From: Pedobacter sp. Leaf250
Lineage (GTDB): Bacteria > Bacteroidota > Bacteroidia > Sphingobacteriales > Sphingobacteriaceae
Length of the DNA: 64,000 nucleotides
Direction of reading: 5' to 3'
Assembly: GCF_920984735.1 (NCBI RefSeq)
Contig: NZ_CAKLBU010000016.1
Span: forward strand, 1 to 64,000
The notes under the pieces are model-generated. The model was not told the DNA's origin and did no database searches. It saw only the letters and a list, made by a program, of their open reading frames with translations. The position numbers and the translations under genes are program-made. Of the stretch, positions 8,175 through 17,059 are shown in pieces; the stretch's first letter is position 1, and the number at the start of each line of letters is the position of its first letter.

Positions 8175-9164
8175 ATGGAAAATAAAATATTAAATAATCG
8201 TTACGATAAAATGTTATACAACCGTTGTGGTAAAAGCGGATTGAAATTGCCAGCAATATCATTGGGCTTATGGCATAACTTCGGACATGTAAATGTATTC
8301 GAGAACAGTAAAAAACTTATTTACACTGCCTTCAATAATGGAATTACACATTTTGATTTGGCCAATAATTATGGTCCGCCTCCGGGATCGGCTGAGGAAG
8401 TTTTCGGGAAAATTCTTCATGAAGATTTTAAAGGCTTTCGTGATGAAATGGTTATTTCAACTAAGGCAGGTTATCACATGTGGAATGGACCTTATGGCGA
8501 ATGGGGATCGAAAAAATATCTGGTTTCAAGTCTTGATCAAAGTTTAAAAAGAATGAATTTGGATTATGTTGATATTTTCTATCATCACCGTCCAGATCCT
8601 GAAACGCCACTACAGGAAACAATGGATACCTTAAGTTTGATGGTGCAACAAGGAAAAGCGCTTTACGTGGGTATTTCAAATTACAGTGCCGAAGAAGCTG
8701 CTGCCGCCATTAAAATTTTAAAGGAGAACGGAACACCTTGCCTTATTCATCAACCGAAATATTCGATGTTCGAACGTTGGGTAGAAAATGGACTTTTAGA
8801 TGTGTTGGAAGAAAATGGTGTAGGTTGTATTCCATTTTCGCCTCTTGCGCAGGGTTTACTCACCGATAAATATCTGCATGGTATTCCTGCTGATTCCAGA
8901 GTGGCCACGAGTGGTGTATTTTTAAAGGAAAGTAACATCACGCCGGAAAAAATTGAAGTGGTTAATAAATTAAATGAAGTAGCCAAAACCCGCGGGCAAA
9001 AACTTTCGCATATGGCCCTTTCATGGATATTAAAAGACAAAAGAGTTACCGCAGTATTAATTGGCGCAAGCAAACCCGAACAAATTACCGACTCGATTAA
9101 AGCCCTGGATAATACTATTTTTAGTGAAGAAGAAATTAAATTGATTGATGAAATTTTAAAATAA
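8175..9164 (+). CDS. Aldo/keto reductase, YghZ/L-glyceraldehyde 3-phosphate reductase type
   Basis: The 329-residue TIM-barrel protein matches the YghZ (Gpr) and Kv-beta-like branch of the aldo/keto reductases: HFDLANNYGPPPGSAEEVFG carries the catalytic Asp and Tyr, VISTKAGYHMWNGPYGEWGS the catalytic Lys, and VDIFYHHRPDPETP the His. The C-terminal VLIGASKPEQITDSIKAL binds NADPH. In E. coli the orthologue reduces L-glyceraldehyde 3-phosphate and toxic aldehydes such as methylglyoxal. Length fits the family. It is transcribed alone, followed by a probable terminator at 9181. Confidence 0.9.
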   Translation: MENKILNNRYDKMLYNRCGKSGLKLPAISLGLWHNFGHVNVFENSKKLIYTAFNNGITHFDLANNYGPPPGSAEEVFGKILHEDFKGFRDEMVISTKAGYHMWNGPYGEWGSKKYLVSSLDQSLKRMNLDYVDIFYHHRPDPETPLQETMDTLSLMVQQGKALYVGISNYSAEEAAAAIKILKENGTPCLIHQPKYSMFERWVENGLLDVLEENGVGCIPFSPLAQGLLTDKYLHGIPADSRVATSGVFLKESNITPEKIEVVNKLNEVAKTRGQKLSHMALSWILKDKRVTAVLIGASKPEQITDSIKALDNTIFSEEEIKLIDEILK

Positions 9165-9180
9165 GTAACAGGCAAAAAAC

Positions 9181-9219
9181 ATCAATCGGTTAATCGCAAT
9201 TGAGCCGTTTGATTTTTTT
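9181..9219 (+). terminator. Probable intrinsic terminator after the aldo/keto reductase
   Basis: Arms ATCAATCGGTT (9181-9191) and AGCCGTTTGAT (9203-9213) pair imperfectly (9 of 11) and are followed by a run of seven T. It sits between two convergent genes. Confidence 0.5.
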
Positions 9220-9224
9220 AAATC

Positions 9225-10385
9225 TTAAAACAGACTTTTAATTTTCTCTTTTAAAACTGCAGCGGCTTTTGTATACCCACCTTCTGCCCCATCTACAAAA
9301 TGGATATGGTCATCTTCTAAATCGCGAACATAGCAAGACATTACAGATTCGCCACTAACATAGATACCGTATAAAATCTCATTATTTTTTTCAAGTTGAT
9401 TCAAAGCCTTTTCCAGCTTAGTTCTTTGTAATCGTGTTCCCGTAATCACCGTATTCAATCTGCCATCAATCACCAAGGTATCCGACATTTCTACCATTTG
9501 ATTTAAGTATTTTTTGCCGCTTTCTGTTCGAAAGTAAATGTAGCCATAAGCGTTAATGAACCAGGTTTTAACAAGCTCAAAAAATTTGATTTTACCTATT
9601 CGATGTCGCATTTCACGACCTAAATTATTAAAGCTCGTACGGAAAATCAACTTCGGAATGGAGATGGGTTGACGCTTTTCTGGCGCACCATAAATGATAT
9701 CCAATTGCGTAATGATTTTGCTTAATATTTCAGCCTGCTTTTTACAATCTTGCGCAATGGCAATTAATGTAACTACTTCTTCACTATTTTCTGGTGGTTG
9801 AATTTTATCCCATCGGCACTGCATGCCGCTTAAATCCAATTCCTCTTCCGAAGATTCATCTTTGGAAAACAAATAGTTTTCGCCCTTGATAATTTTTTCC
9901 GCATAATCCAATCCATCACCCAAAACAATTGGTATAGAGAACATTTTCGAAATACTAAATCGGCTGATATTGAGGTGATGGCCTGACTCATAAATTTCTT
10001 TTACAGAAACTATGCCCGCACGAAGATCTAAATTGAAATTTGCTAACGTATTACGTCTGTAAATTTGCAATGCGCTCATTGATTTATCAACAATCGAGGC
10101 TGGAACAACAAAAGTTGCTCCATCTCCTCCAAAAAAAAATGGGATGGAAATATTTGCTTTGAAAGCGATATTAAGTACAGTAACAATACTTCCGGTTGCT
10201 ATAAGATTTACGTTTTCGTGCAAACCAGCTTGTACAGCTTGTGTAGAACTTTTAATATCAGTGATGATGATGTGCCAATCATTCGGAACTTCCTTAAATA
10301 AATCCTTTCTTAATAAAAGTTGTTGTAAAGGGATTTTGTTTACTGGAAGATTGGAGAAAAAATGATCTTGATTAGCCGACATCAT
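9225..10385 (-). CDS. DUF3095 protein, resembles a class III nucleotidyl cyclase domain
   Basis: I place this 386-residue protein in the DUF3095 family. Its N-terminal half carries IIITDIKSSTQAVQAG (residues 39-54) and PFFFGGDGATFVVP (82-95). These mirror the two metal-binding aspartate loops of class III adenylate/guanylate cyclases, where a D-I/V-x-x-S/F-T motif and a G-G-D-G/E loop occupy the same places about 45 residues apart. The C-terminal half (RTSFNNLGREMRHRIGKIKF and onward) has no recognised fold. Activity has not been assigned for the family as far as I know. The start is taken at ATG 10385; a GTG two codons earlier and an ATG one codon later also exist. It is a single gene. Confidence 0.75.
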   Translation of the reverse strand: MMSANQDHFFSNLPVNKIPLQQLLLRKDLFKEVPNDWHIIITDIKSSTQAVQAGLHENVNLIATGSIVTVLNIAFKANISIPFFFGGDGATFVVPASIVDKSMSALQIYRRNTLANFNLDLRAGIVSVKEIYESGHHLNISRFSISKMFSIPIVLGDGLDYAEKIIKGENYLFSKDESSEEELDLSGMQCRWDKIQPPENSEEVVTLIAIAQDCKKQAEILSKIITQLDIIYGAPEKRQPISIPKLIFRTSFNNLGREMRHRIGKIKFFELVKTWFINAYGYIYFRTESGKKYLNQMVEMSDTLVIDGRLNTVITGTRLQRTKLEKALNQLEKNNEILYGIYVSGESVMSCYVRDLEDDHIHFVDGAEGGYTKAAAVLKEKIKSLF

Positions 10386-10452
10386 AAACACCTATATAGT
10401 TAGATAATATACGCAAATGATGTGAAAGGGTTTTGAAATTTAGCAACAAAAT

Positions 10453-10510
10453 TTGTGGCAACCTCGTCTACTTCTCTTCAGATAAAATAGCATGAGTGAG
10501 GTTGGCACAA
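10453..10510. repeat. Second intergenic inverted repeat with the shared CTGAAGAGAA core
   Basis: Arms TTGTGGCAACCTC (10453-10465) and GAGGTTGGCACAA (10498-10510) are complementary at 12 of 13 positions. The 32-bp spacer holds TTCTCTTCAG (10472-10481), the reverse complement of the decamer found inside the inverted repeat at 6669-6771. Confidence 0.45.
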
Positions 10511-10575
10511 ACTTTAGCGATATAGAAAGTCAAAATGTGCTCGTAAGCGCATTTGAAGTGAAACTTTACCTGTTT

Positions 10576-10872
10576 CTAGTGTGCATCATAAATGATTACC
10601 TTATCAAAGAAAATCTTAAATTCATCTAAAAATGCTTTGTGTAATGGATGAACCTGGTAAACATCGTGTGCAGCTAAATCTTCAAAAAATAAAACTAAAC
10701 TAAAAGTGTAAGTGGTATCAACAACTGCTCTTTGAATCGGCGCAGGCGTACCTACATGAAAAGTTTTAACAACTTCAATATTTTCTAATGTTTGTAAGCT
10801 TTTTAGAAAAGCAGCTTTTTGTTCTTCGGTGGTGTCGGTTTTTAACCAGAATAAAACGTGGTGGGATATCAT
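10576..10872 (-). CDS. Dabb family stress-responsive alpha/beta barrel protein
   Basis: The 98-residue protein is a single Dabb (stress-responsive A/B barrel, ferredoxin-like dimer) domain: it opens with MISHHVLFWLKTDTTEEQK, has the central hydrophobic YTFSLVLFFEDLAAHDVYQ and closes with HPLHKAFLDEFK and the VIIYD strand. The histidines of the opening and of HPLHK are conserved in the family. Some members act as small enzymes or stress proteins, but no activity can be assigned here. It lies 52 bp downstream of the ligD start-to-stop unit's end on the same strand side, and may be transcribed separately. Confidence 0.85.
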   Translation of the reverse strand: MISHHVLFWLKTDTTEEQKAAFLKSLQTLENIEVVKTFHVGTPAPIQRAVVDTTYTFSLVLFFEDLAAHDVYQVHPLHKAFLDEFKIFFDKVIIYDAH

Positions 10873-10924
10873 CTTTTATGTAATTTTTGCCCAAATATAA
10901 CAAATGATAAATAATCAATGTGGC

Positions 10925-13624
10925 TTAACCAAAAACGCTTTTAGCTTTGCTGATCGCTTTTTTCAAATCAATTCCTTTGCCCAATACACCTTTAAAAAGA
11001 TCGCCTTCCACTTTTAAACGATCAATGGCATTGAAAATATTGAAATCTTGCATTTTGAGTCCTGGTTTAACTTCATCCCAATGCAAAGGCATGGAAACTG
11101 TTGCCCCAATTTTTGGCCGCAGAGAATATGGACCAGCAATTGTTGCTCCAGGTCTGTTTTGCAGAAAATCCAAGTACATCTTTCCTTTTCTTGCCGAAAT
11201 CATACGCTCTAGTGATGTATATTCGGGTATTTGATCATGAACCAAATTGACCACAATTTTGGCAAACATTTGGCTTTGATCATAGTCATATTTTGCATTC
11301 AAGGGAATATAGATGTGCATGCCTGTTGAGCCTGATGTTTTGCAAAAACTAGGTACATCGATTGCATCCAACACTTTTTTGGTTTCCAACGCTGCCTCAA
11401 CCACCTGGTCAAAAGAATGTTTATCAGGGTCTAAATCAATTACACAATAATCTGGGTGGTCTGGACTTTGAATTCTACTGAACCAGGGATTCATTTCAAT
11501 ACAACCTAAACTTGCCATCCAAAGTAAGGATACCTCATCTGTGCCAACTAAATATTCTTTTTTCTCACCTTCACTATTTTCGTAAGGGAAAGTTTTTGCC
11601 CAATCCGGAGCTTTTCCTTTAACATCTTTCTGGTAAAAGCTTTTGCCATGAATGCCACCAGGAAAACGGTTTAAAGACTGTGGGCGATCTTTAAGATATG
11701 GCAAAATATACTCGGCAGCCTGATAATAATAATTAAACATATCCCTTTTAGTTACCTTATCTTCAGGCCAATAAACTTTGCTTAAGTTGGTAAACTTTAG
11801 CTCATGATTTTTTACTTTCCGTACCTGGGTTTCATCTTTAGGATTTAATAATGTCTTCCTATCTTTCGTTTTGGGTGGATTTATGGCTTCGGCATGTTTT
11901 TCCTTTTCATCCGGCAATTCATCCACAATTTTCTTTGTGGGTAATTCTGTTTCCCTAACTACATCCTTTGCCTTTTTATCTTCACGCATTCCTTGAAAAG
12001 ATGGATGACGAAAAACACCATCATCAGTAATTTCGGTAAATGCAACTTCACATACCAACTCTGGCTTTAACCATGTGGCTTTCGCTTTTGGAGGATTTGG
12101 ACGGAATCTTGATGGCTTGTTAACATCTGGCAATTCATCAAATGGGCTTTTATCTACAACCAATTCTTCAAATTGCTTCATCATATCTTTTTGCAATTTA
12201 TCAGAAAAACCAGTACCTACTTTCCCTACATATTTAAGTTTTTTATCTTCATAAACACCTAACAATAAAGAACTGAAAGATTTAGAAGTATCTTCATTTT
12301 TAGTGTATCCAGCAATTACAACTTCTTGACGTTTGTGCACTTTAATTTTCAACCATTCTTTCGATCGGCGATCTGTAGCGTAAGTGCTGTTAATTTTTTT
12401 TGCAATGATGCCCTCCAACCCCATCTTCTCTGCTGCAGCAAAAAAATCTATTCCACTTGCTTTAAAAACCTTACCCAATCTGATGCGATCGTCGTCAGTT
12501 GGCAGAATATCATTTAATATTGCCTGTCGCTTATATAGTGGAAGCTCCATTAGATTTTTACCTTCATACCAAAGTAAATCGAATACGTAAAATACAAGTT
12601 CACCGTCTGCTTCACTACGCCAATTTTGTAATGATCCGAAATTAGAAATGCCTTTTTCGTTCAACACCAATATTTCACCATCCAAAACAGCGTTGATCTT
12701 CCATTTTTGAAGTAAATCAAAAATGGGATAAAATTTTTCGTTAAATGATTTATTGTTGCGGGATAGTAGATCGACTTTATTTTTATTGATGAATGCCAAA
12801 GCTCTATAACCATCCCATTTCACCTCATATTGCCAATCTTCATCATCAAATGGTTCATCAACCAAGGTAGCCAGCATGGGCTTTATGTTTTTAGGGATGG
12901 CACTTTTAGGTGCATTTTTTAAGATATTTTTGGGTTCAATATCTATTTCTTCGCCCACTTCTGTGGTACCGGTTTGGTTAGCTTTCTTTGAACTTTTTTT
13001 TTCTGGTTTTAGCTTCTGCTCTTCACCATCTTTCCAAACTTTTTCAGAAGATTTTTCCATTCCGGCAATGGTTTTACCTGATAATACGGATTTATCTTGC
13101 TTGGTGATATCTTTTGCCGAAGCAAAATCATCCTTATGTTTGATCAGTAGCCAACCATTTTCGCCCATTCCGTTGGTTTTAACTAAGGCAAATTCACCGT
13201 TTAGCTTCTCACCGTGTAATTTTATTTTAACTGAACCATCTTTAAGTTGCTTTAACAAGTGTTTTTCTTGCGCTTTTTTCCCTTTAATGTTTTCAATGGG
13301 TTCATACGTACCTTCATCCCAAACAATTACAGTACCGCCACCATATTCTCCTTCAGGAATAATGCCTTCAAAATTTCTATAATCAAAAGGATGATCTTCA
13401 ACCATCATAGCCAAACGTTTATTTTTTGGATCTGTAGATGGACCTTTGGGAACTGCCCAACTTTTTAAAACACCATCCATTTCGAGTCTAAAATCGTAAT
13501 GCAAACGCGATGCATCATGCTTTTGGATTACAAACATCAATTTTGTTTTGCTTAAACTTCTACCAGCTTTCGGTTCAGAAGTTTTAGAAAAATCCCGTTT
13601 GGAATTGTATTTTTCTAAACTCAT
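10925..13624 (-). CDS. ligD: Multifunctional DNA ligase D for non-homologous end joining
   Basis: The 899-residue protein has all three LigD modules in the order PE-LIG-POL. The N-terminal 3'-phosphoesterase (residues about 30-170) has HDASRLHYDFRLEMDG and EDHPFDYRNFEG. The ATP-dependent ligase (about 245-540) has the nucleophile lysine in YEVKWDGYR (K269). The C-terminal primase-polymerase (about 610-899) has FPGGIHGKSFYQKD, the metal-binding VIDLDPD and KTSGSTGMHIYIP. LigD heals double-strand breaks together with Ku, mainly in non-growing cells. No ku gene is in this window although it is often adjacent. The DUF3606 gene at 13635-13808 lies 10 bp upstream on the same strand and may be cotranscribed. 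Confidence 0.97.
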   Translation of the reverse strand: MSLEKYNSKRDFSKTSEPKAGRSLSKTKLMFVIQKHDASRLHYDFRLEMDGVLKSWAVPKGPSTDPKNKRLAMMVEDHPFDYRNFEGIIPEGEYGGGTVIVWDEGTYEPIENIKGKKAQEKHLLKQLKDGSVKIKLHGEKLNGEFALVKTNGMGENGWLLIKHKDDFASAKDITKQDKSVLSGKTIAGMEKSSEKVWKDGEEQKLKPEKKSSKKANQTGTTEVGEEIDIEPKNILKNAPKSAIPKNIKPMLATLVDEPFDDEDWQYEVKWDGYRALAFINKNKVDLLSRNNKSFNEKFYPIFDLLQKWKINAVLDGEILVLNEKGISNFGSLQNWRSEADGELVFYVFDLLWYEGKNLMELPLYKRQAILNDILPTDDDRIRLGKVFKASGIDFFAAAEKMGLEGIIAKKINSTYATDRRSKEWLKIKVHKRQEVVIAGYTKNEDTSKSFSSLLLGVYEDKKLKYVGKVGTGFSDKLQKDMMKQFEELVVDKSPFDELPDVNKPSRFRPNPPKAKATWLKPELVCEVAFTEITDDGVFRHPSFQGMREDKKAKDVVRETELPTKKIVDELPDEKEKHAEAINPPKTKDRKTLLNPKDETQVRKVKNHELKFTNLSKVYWPEDKVTKRDMFNYYYQAAEYILPYLKDRPQSLNRFPGGIHGKSFYQKDVKGKAPDWAKTFPYENSEGEKKEYLVGTDEVSLLWMASLGCIEMNPWFSRIQSPDHPDYCVIDLDPDKHSFDQVVEAALETKKVLDAIDVPSFCKTSGSTGMHIYIPLNAKYDYDQSQMFAKIVVNLVHDQIPEYTSLERMISARKGKMYLDFLQNRPGATIAGPYSLRPKIGATVSMPLHWDEVKPGLKMQDFNIFNAIDRLKVEGDLFKGVLGKGIDLKKAISKAKSVFG

Positions 13625-13634
13625 TAGTCGCTAC

Positions 13635-13808
13635 TTATTTCTTTAAAAATTCTTCTACAGCATCTCCTGAATCGCCAACAATTTGAACTGCTGCTTTCAA
13701 CTTATCTTTACTTACGCCAAATTTATTGGACCAATAATCTACTTCATAGCTTTCGTTGATGTTGATACGACTGCGATCAGCACCAGTAGTTTTTGTTTCA
13801 TTATCCAT
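13635..13808 (-). CDS. DUF3606 small protein upstream of ligD
   Basis: I use ATG at 13808, giving 57 residues that begin MDNETKTTGADRSR; a longer frame from TTG at 13895 exists but its extra 29 residues do not match the family. The core NINESYEVDYWSNKFGVSKD followed by KLKAAVQIVG is the DUF3606 pattern, a short helical domain with a helix-turn-helix-like look and no established function. It is acidic to neutral and cytoplasmic. The gene sits 10 bp before ligD on the same strand, so a shared transcript and a link to stationary-phase or repair responses are plausible. Confidence 0.8.
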   Translation of the reverse strand: MDNETKTTGADRSRININESYEVDYWSNKFGVSKDKLKAAVQIVGDSGDAVEEFLKK

Positions 13809-14023
13809 GTTATCATCTGATTCAGAATAAATTAAACATCCATTAAACACAAAAGGTTTTACTTGATTGTTAGCATCAAAGCGTATTCCATGCAAGTCAA
13901 AAGTCGACTAGTTGAGAGGCAGAAAATATCTAGTATTTTTTTCAAAAAAAAGTTAAAAGTCCAAAACCAAATTAATGTTAATGATGTTAATTTATTTTAA
14001 CCAATTTATAAACTTTATAACCG

Positions 14024-14242
14024 ATGAATTACATTAACATTTCAACAACGGAAAGAAAAGAGCTAATTGACATTGCAGACGAGCAAGACCGCAATTATTG
14101 GGCAACCCGATTGGGAGTAAGCAGCGAAAGATTAAAATCTGCTGTTAAAGCTGTACAAAGTATGGAATTTTCAATTCTGAAGGATTATTTGAGTATGGAA
14201 AAAATCAAATCATCTAGCACATATCAACGTTTTGCCAGCTAA
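14024..14242 (+). CDS. Second DUF3606 family small protein, divergent from the first
   Basis: The 72-residue protein carries DEQDRNYWATRLGVSSERLK followed by SAVKAVQSM, the same W-x-x-x-x-G-V-S-x-x-x-L-K-x-A-V pattern as the protein at 13635-13808, so the two are paralogues. They are transcribed away from each other from a 215-bp region. The N-terminal residues (MNYINISTTERKELIDIA) differ from the first copy. Function unknown; the pairing next to ligD suggests a common stress regulation, which is inference. Confidence 0.75.
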   Translation: MNYINISTTERKELIDIADEQDRNYWATRLGVSSERLKSAVKAVQSMEFSILKDYLSMEKIKSSSTYQRFAS

Positions 14243-14292
14243 GATCATTTAAATCAATAGGATATATTTCGAAAATCGAATTTCTTAAATAT

Positions 14293-15429
14293 CTATTTAA
14301 TAAAGTTTTGATACAATAAATTTATAGCAGCCCGACTAAAATCAGGAAAGTCATCTGTATATGTCGGGTTTATTCCGTTTGTGATAATCACAAAACCAAA
14401 TTTCTCTTTTGGATTAAAAAACATGGTACTATAAAGTCCATAAGCCGATCCGGTATGACCTTTTAATTTAACATTGGGAATAAAATTATCAGCGCTTCTT
14501 ATGGCTAAACCGTAACCCTCATCACTTGTTATCGCGGTTTGCATTAACCTGGAACTTTTTTCAGAGATAATTTTTACCCCATTCGATTTGCCGTAGTTCA
14601 TGTGCATCATCATGTATTTAGCCAAATCATTTGCCGAAATCTTCATTCCACCTGTTGGAGAAAAAATTGGCGTCGAATAACCCATTACATATTTTTTAAT
14701 TTCATTTCTACGCGGTGCATAGGCGGCAGTTGCGTTGGTATATTCCTTTGAGTTTGAATTGTATTCGTAAAGCTTAACAAACCGTGTACTATCAAGAGAA
14801 TCTACACAATATCCACCGTAAAGTCCCAATGGTTTTAATACATGATTTCTAACATAATTATCAAAACGTTCACCAGACTTCTTTTCAATAATTGCTCCGA
14901 TAATATTAAAATTTAAATTACAATAATTGAATTTGCTTCCTGGCGCATAATCGTTGTAACATTTAGCCCAATCAGGGTTTTTTTCAGGATTAATTAAATC
15001 TAAATTTAAATATCCTTGCGAATCGTTAAGGCTTGAAGTGTGGGAAAGGGCCATTTTCAGCGTAATTTTCTGATCGGGATATTTTGGATTTCTAATCTTA
15101 AATCCAACCAGATCTCCAAAATCATCATCTAGAGAAAGTTTTCCAGCCTCTACCAATTGCATAATGGAAGTGGCCGAGAACGATTTTGAAATAGAAGCAA
15201 TGCGAAATATATCCTGATCAGTTAATTCAATCTTTTTTTCTAAATCCTTTAATCCAAATGAATGGGTATAAATTATTTTTCCCTTTTTTACCACTGCAAC
15301 CGATGCTCCTACTGCATTAAACTTTTGCATAACATCCTTAAAATCAGTTTCTATTTTCTCATTTTGAGCATAAACAGTTGTGCTGATTAATAAGAGTGTG
15401 AGCAGTAATTTTATAGAAGTTTTAATCAT
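14293..15429 (-). CDS. Exported serine hydrolase of the beta-lactamase class C / PBP4* family
   Basis: The 378-residue protein has a signal peptide (LLLTLLLISTTVYAQ, cleavage near residue 21). It then shows the beta-lactamase superfamily motifs: SxxK in IASISKSFSATSIMQ (nucleophile Ser), YxN in FNYCNLNFNIIG and a C-terminal HTGSAYG corresponding to the KTG-like box. Such proteins are periplasmic D-aminopeptidases, esterases or penicillin-binding-like hydrolases; true beta-lactamase activity cannot be inferred. It ends at the DUF3606 intergenic region and lies 33 bp downstream of the VOC gene, so the two may form a unit. Confidence 0.88.
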   Translation of the reverse strand: MIKTSIKLLLTLLLISTTVYAQNEKIETDFKDVMQKFNAVGASVAVVKKGKIIYTHSFGLKDLEKKIELTDQDIFRIASISKSFSATSIMQLVEAGKLSLDDDFGDLVGFKIRNPKYPDQKITLKMALSHTSSLNDSQGYLNLDLINPEKNPDWAKCYNDYAPGSKFNYCNLNFNIIGAIIEKKSGERFDNYVRNHVLKPLGLYGGYCVDSLDSTRFVKLYEYNSNSKEYTNATAAYAPRRNEIKKYVMGYSTPIFSPTGGMKISANDLAKYMMMHMNYGKSNGVKIISEKSSRLMQTAITSDEGYGLAIRSADNFIPNVKLKGHTGSAYGLYSTMFFNPKEKFGFVIITNGINPTYTDDFPDFSRAAINLLYQNFIK

Positions 15430-15462
15430 TGTAGTTACAAATTAATAGGGATAGATAAGTAC

Positions 15463-15909
15463 TTATTTGGCATCATTTACTTCCAACCAATGCCCATCAG
15501 GATCTTTAAAATAAATTTGTTTCACGCCATCTGGTCTTAAATTTATGGCTCCAACTTTACCTGCCCAATCTTCAAAAGGAATCTTCTTTTGATTTAAAGA
15601 TTGAATAAATTCCTCAATTGATGCAACGCTGAAACATAAGTGATCATTTCTATCGAAAGTTTGATTGCTTTTTTGCCCTTCAATTAAATGCAAAGCACCA
15701 GCATTTCCTAAGGAAAACCAAGTGTGTTTGCCATCTTTAAATGGCTCGGGAATCATTTTAAGATTAAATATACTTTGATAAAAAGTTGTAGATGTAGTTA
15801 AATTATTAACGTAAACCGCAATGTGATTGATTACAGCTGGTGTTTGGGCCATGGTTCTTGGTAAAATGCTAACAATAAATAAGAATGTAATTAATGCTAT
15901 TCTCTTCAT
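15463..15909 (-). CDS. Exported VOC (glyoxalase-fold) protein
   Basis: The 148-residue protein has a signal peptide (FLFIVSILPRTMAQ, cleavage near residue 22) followed by one vicinal oxygen chelate domain: INHIAVYVNNLTTSTTFYQS, then FKDGKHTWFSLGNAGALHLI, HLCFSV and the terminal YFKDPDGHWLEVND. The metal ligands expected of the family (His of the first strand, Glu of HLIEG, His of HLCF, Glu of WLEV) are all present. Members include glyoxalases, dioxygenases and resistance proteins; an exported form has no obvious assigned substrate. It precedes the serine hydrolase gene on the same strand. Confidence 0.85.
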   Translation of the reverse strand: MKRIALITFLFIVSILPRTMAQTPAVINHIAVYVNNLTTSTTFYQSIFNLKMIPEPFKDGKHTWFSLGNAGALHLIEGQKSNQTFDRNDHLCFSVASIEEFIQSLNQKKIPFEDWAGKVGAINLRPDGVKQIYFKDPDGHWLEVNDAK

Positions 15910-15990
15910 ATCTAAATATCAATATATTAGTTTAAGAACAGCAAAATTTTCGATATTTATTTTGCAACAATATCATTGAAGAATTGATAT

Positions 15991-16733
15991 TTACAATCTA
16001 TATTTATCGACAAATGCTTTTTTAGGAATTAACTGTAAATAATTGTAGTTGGCAGAAATTTGATGACGTTTTCTCAACCGGTATAAAAAATGACCGCCTA
16101 AATCGATAAAAATCGGACAGGAAGCACCTAACCATGCTTTGTGTGCATGCTTCCAACTAAAGGAATAAAATTCAGAACCAGCTGGAATATTCTTTAATTC
16201 TTTGTGGTAAAAAGTAAGCACTTCTGGCTGGGGATTTTCGGCTAGAGCATCAAACTTGCGTATCATAGATAAATGTTCTGAGACACAGAATTCATAATCG
16301 CTCAATAAAGGATTTAGCGGATTTGGGATGGATTTCAAAATTTTGAAGCCTTTAAACTTTAAGCCATTTACTATCCAGATTAATTTTGGATAAAAACATT
16401 CTCTGGATTGAAGTTCTTCGTAATTGATGGGCGAATTTTGGAGTTCGATAGTGAGGCCTGTATTAGTATGTATATCAGCCCGATGAAACTCCTGTAATGC
16501 ATCATCATAAAAACTTACTTCTCTAAATTCAGGCGCAAAAACTTCCTTCCATTGCCGATGCCACAATGTTTCGCTTTCCCACCACGATTCGCAATGGCAT
16601 AGGGAAACATGTGCCCAATGGTGAATTTTTACAGAACCACATTTTGCAATTACTTTCTCTCCACAACCCAAGCACACCGCACTTACGCCTTTTGAGGCTT
16701 CAGTTCGATTCCCGTTTACTAATGCAAATGCAT
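15991..16733 (-). pseudogene. CoiA-like competence nuclease with a 1-nt frameshift right after the ATG
   Basis: From GTG at 16677 the frame gives 228 residues with a CXXC zinc-type motif (CLGCGEKVIAKCG), IHHWAH, SETLWHRQWKEVF and TIELQNSPI, the E-x-Q core of a PD-(D/E)XK nuclease. This is the CoiA-like layout (competence-linked or DNA-processing nuclease). The same frame continues upstream with AFALVNGNRTEASKGVSAV, the normal start of such proteins, but contains no ATG, GTG or TTG there. An ATG at 16731-16733 is out of frame by one base: reading ATG-CA-(one missing base)-TTT would restore Met-x-Phe-Ala-Leu-Val. I infer a one-base deletion in codon 2, or a sequencing error. The GTG start, if used, would lose about 20 conserved residues. 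Confidence 0.65.
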
Positions 16734-16744
16734 GTAAGAAGAAG

Positions 16745-17059
16745 CTATGTGTTACCTTTAAAAATATTCATTACTGCAGTTTTCCACTGAATGTAGCCCA
16801 AATCTCCGCAGGTTTTGGCAACAAAGCCCTCCACTTCATCAGGGACATCATTCACAATCCGCCAGCGAATTTTGTATTTTGGATTATAACTGATATAAAC
16901 TACTACATCATCAGTGCGTTGTCCAACAGATTCTAGCGCCTGCAAATGAATATCTCTTAAATCGTCTGCCGCAACTTTCAATCTTTCATTCATTATTTTC
17001 CCTAAAGAAAGGTCTGGTTTAAAATCTGTTTCTAATATTGCCAAAACTGTAACAGTCAT
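16745..17059 (-). CDS. Hypothetical protein upstream of the CoiA-like gene
   Basis: The 104-residue product (start MTVTVLAILETDFKPD) is not one I recognise. It has no signal peptide or membrane segment and a central helical region KVAADDLRDIHLQALESV, followed by strand-like VVVYISYNPKYKIRWRIVN and CGDLGYIQWKTAVM near the end. The stop codon lies 11 bp before the ATG of the CoiA-like gene on the same strand, suggesting an operon of two. The composition and clean start after a 500-bp intergenic stretch argue that it is a real gene. Confidence 0.55.
   Translation of the reverse strand: MTVTVLAILETDFKPDLSLGKIMNERLKVAADDLRDIHLQALESVGQRTDDVVVYISYNPKYKIRWRIVNDVPDEVEGFVAKTCGDLGYIQWKTAVMNIFKGNT

Noticed and set aside
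12326-13468. Plus-strand open frames opposite ligD
   Set aside because: Shadows of a long real gene.
16720-16770. Programmed frameshift joining the 104-residue gene and the CoiA-like gene
   Set aside because: The shift needed is +1 and no slippery codon or stimulating structure is visible; a one-base deletion after the natural ATG explains it better.
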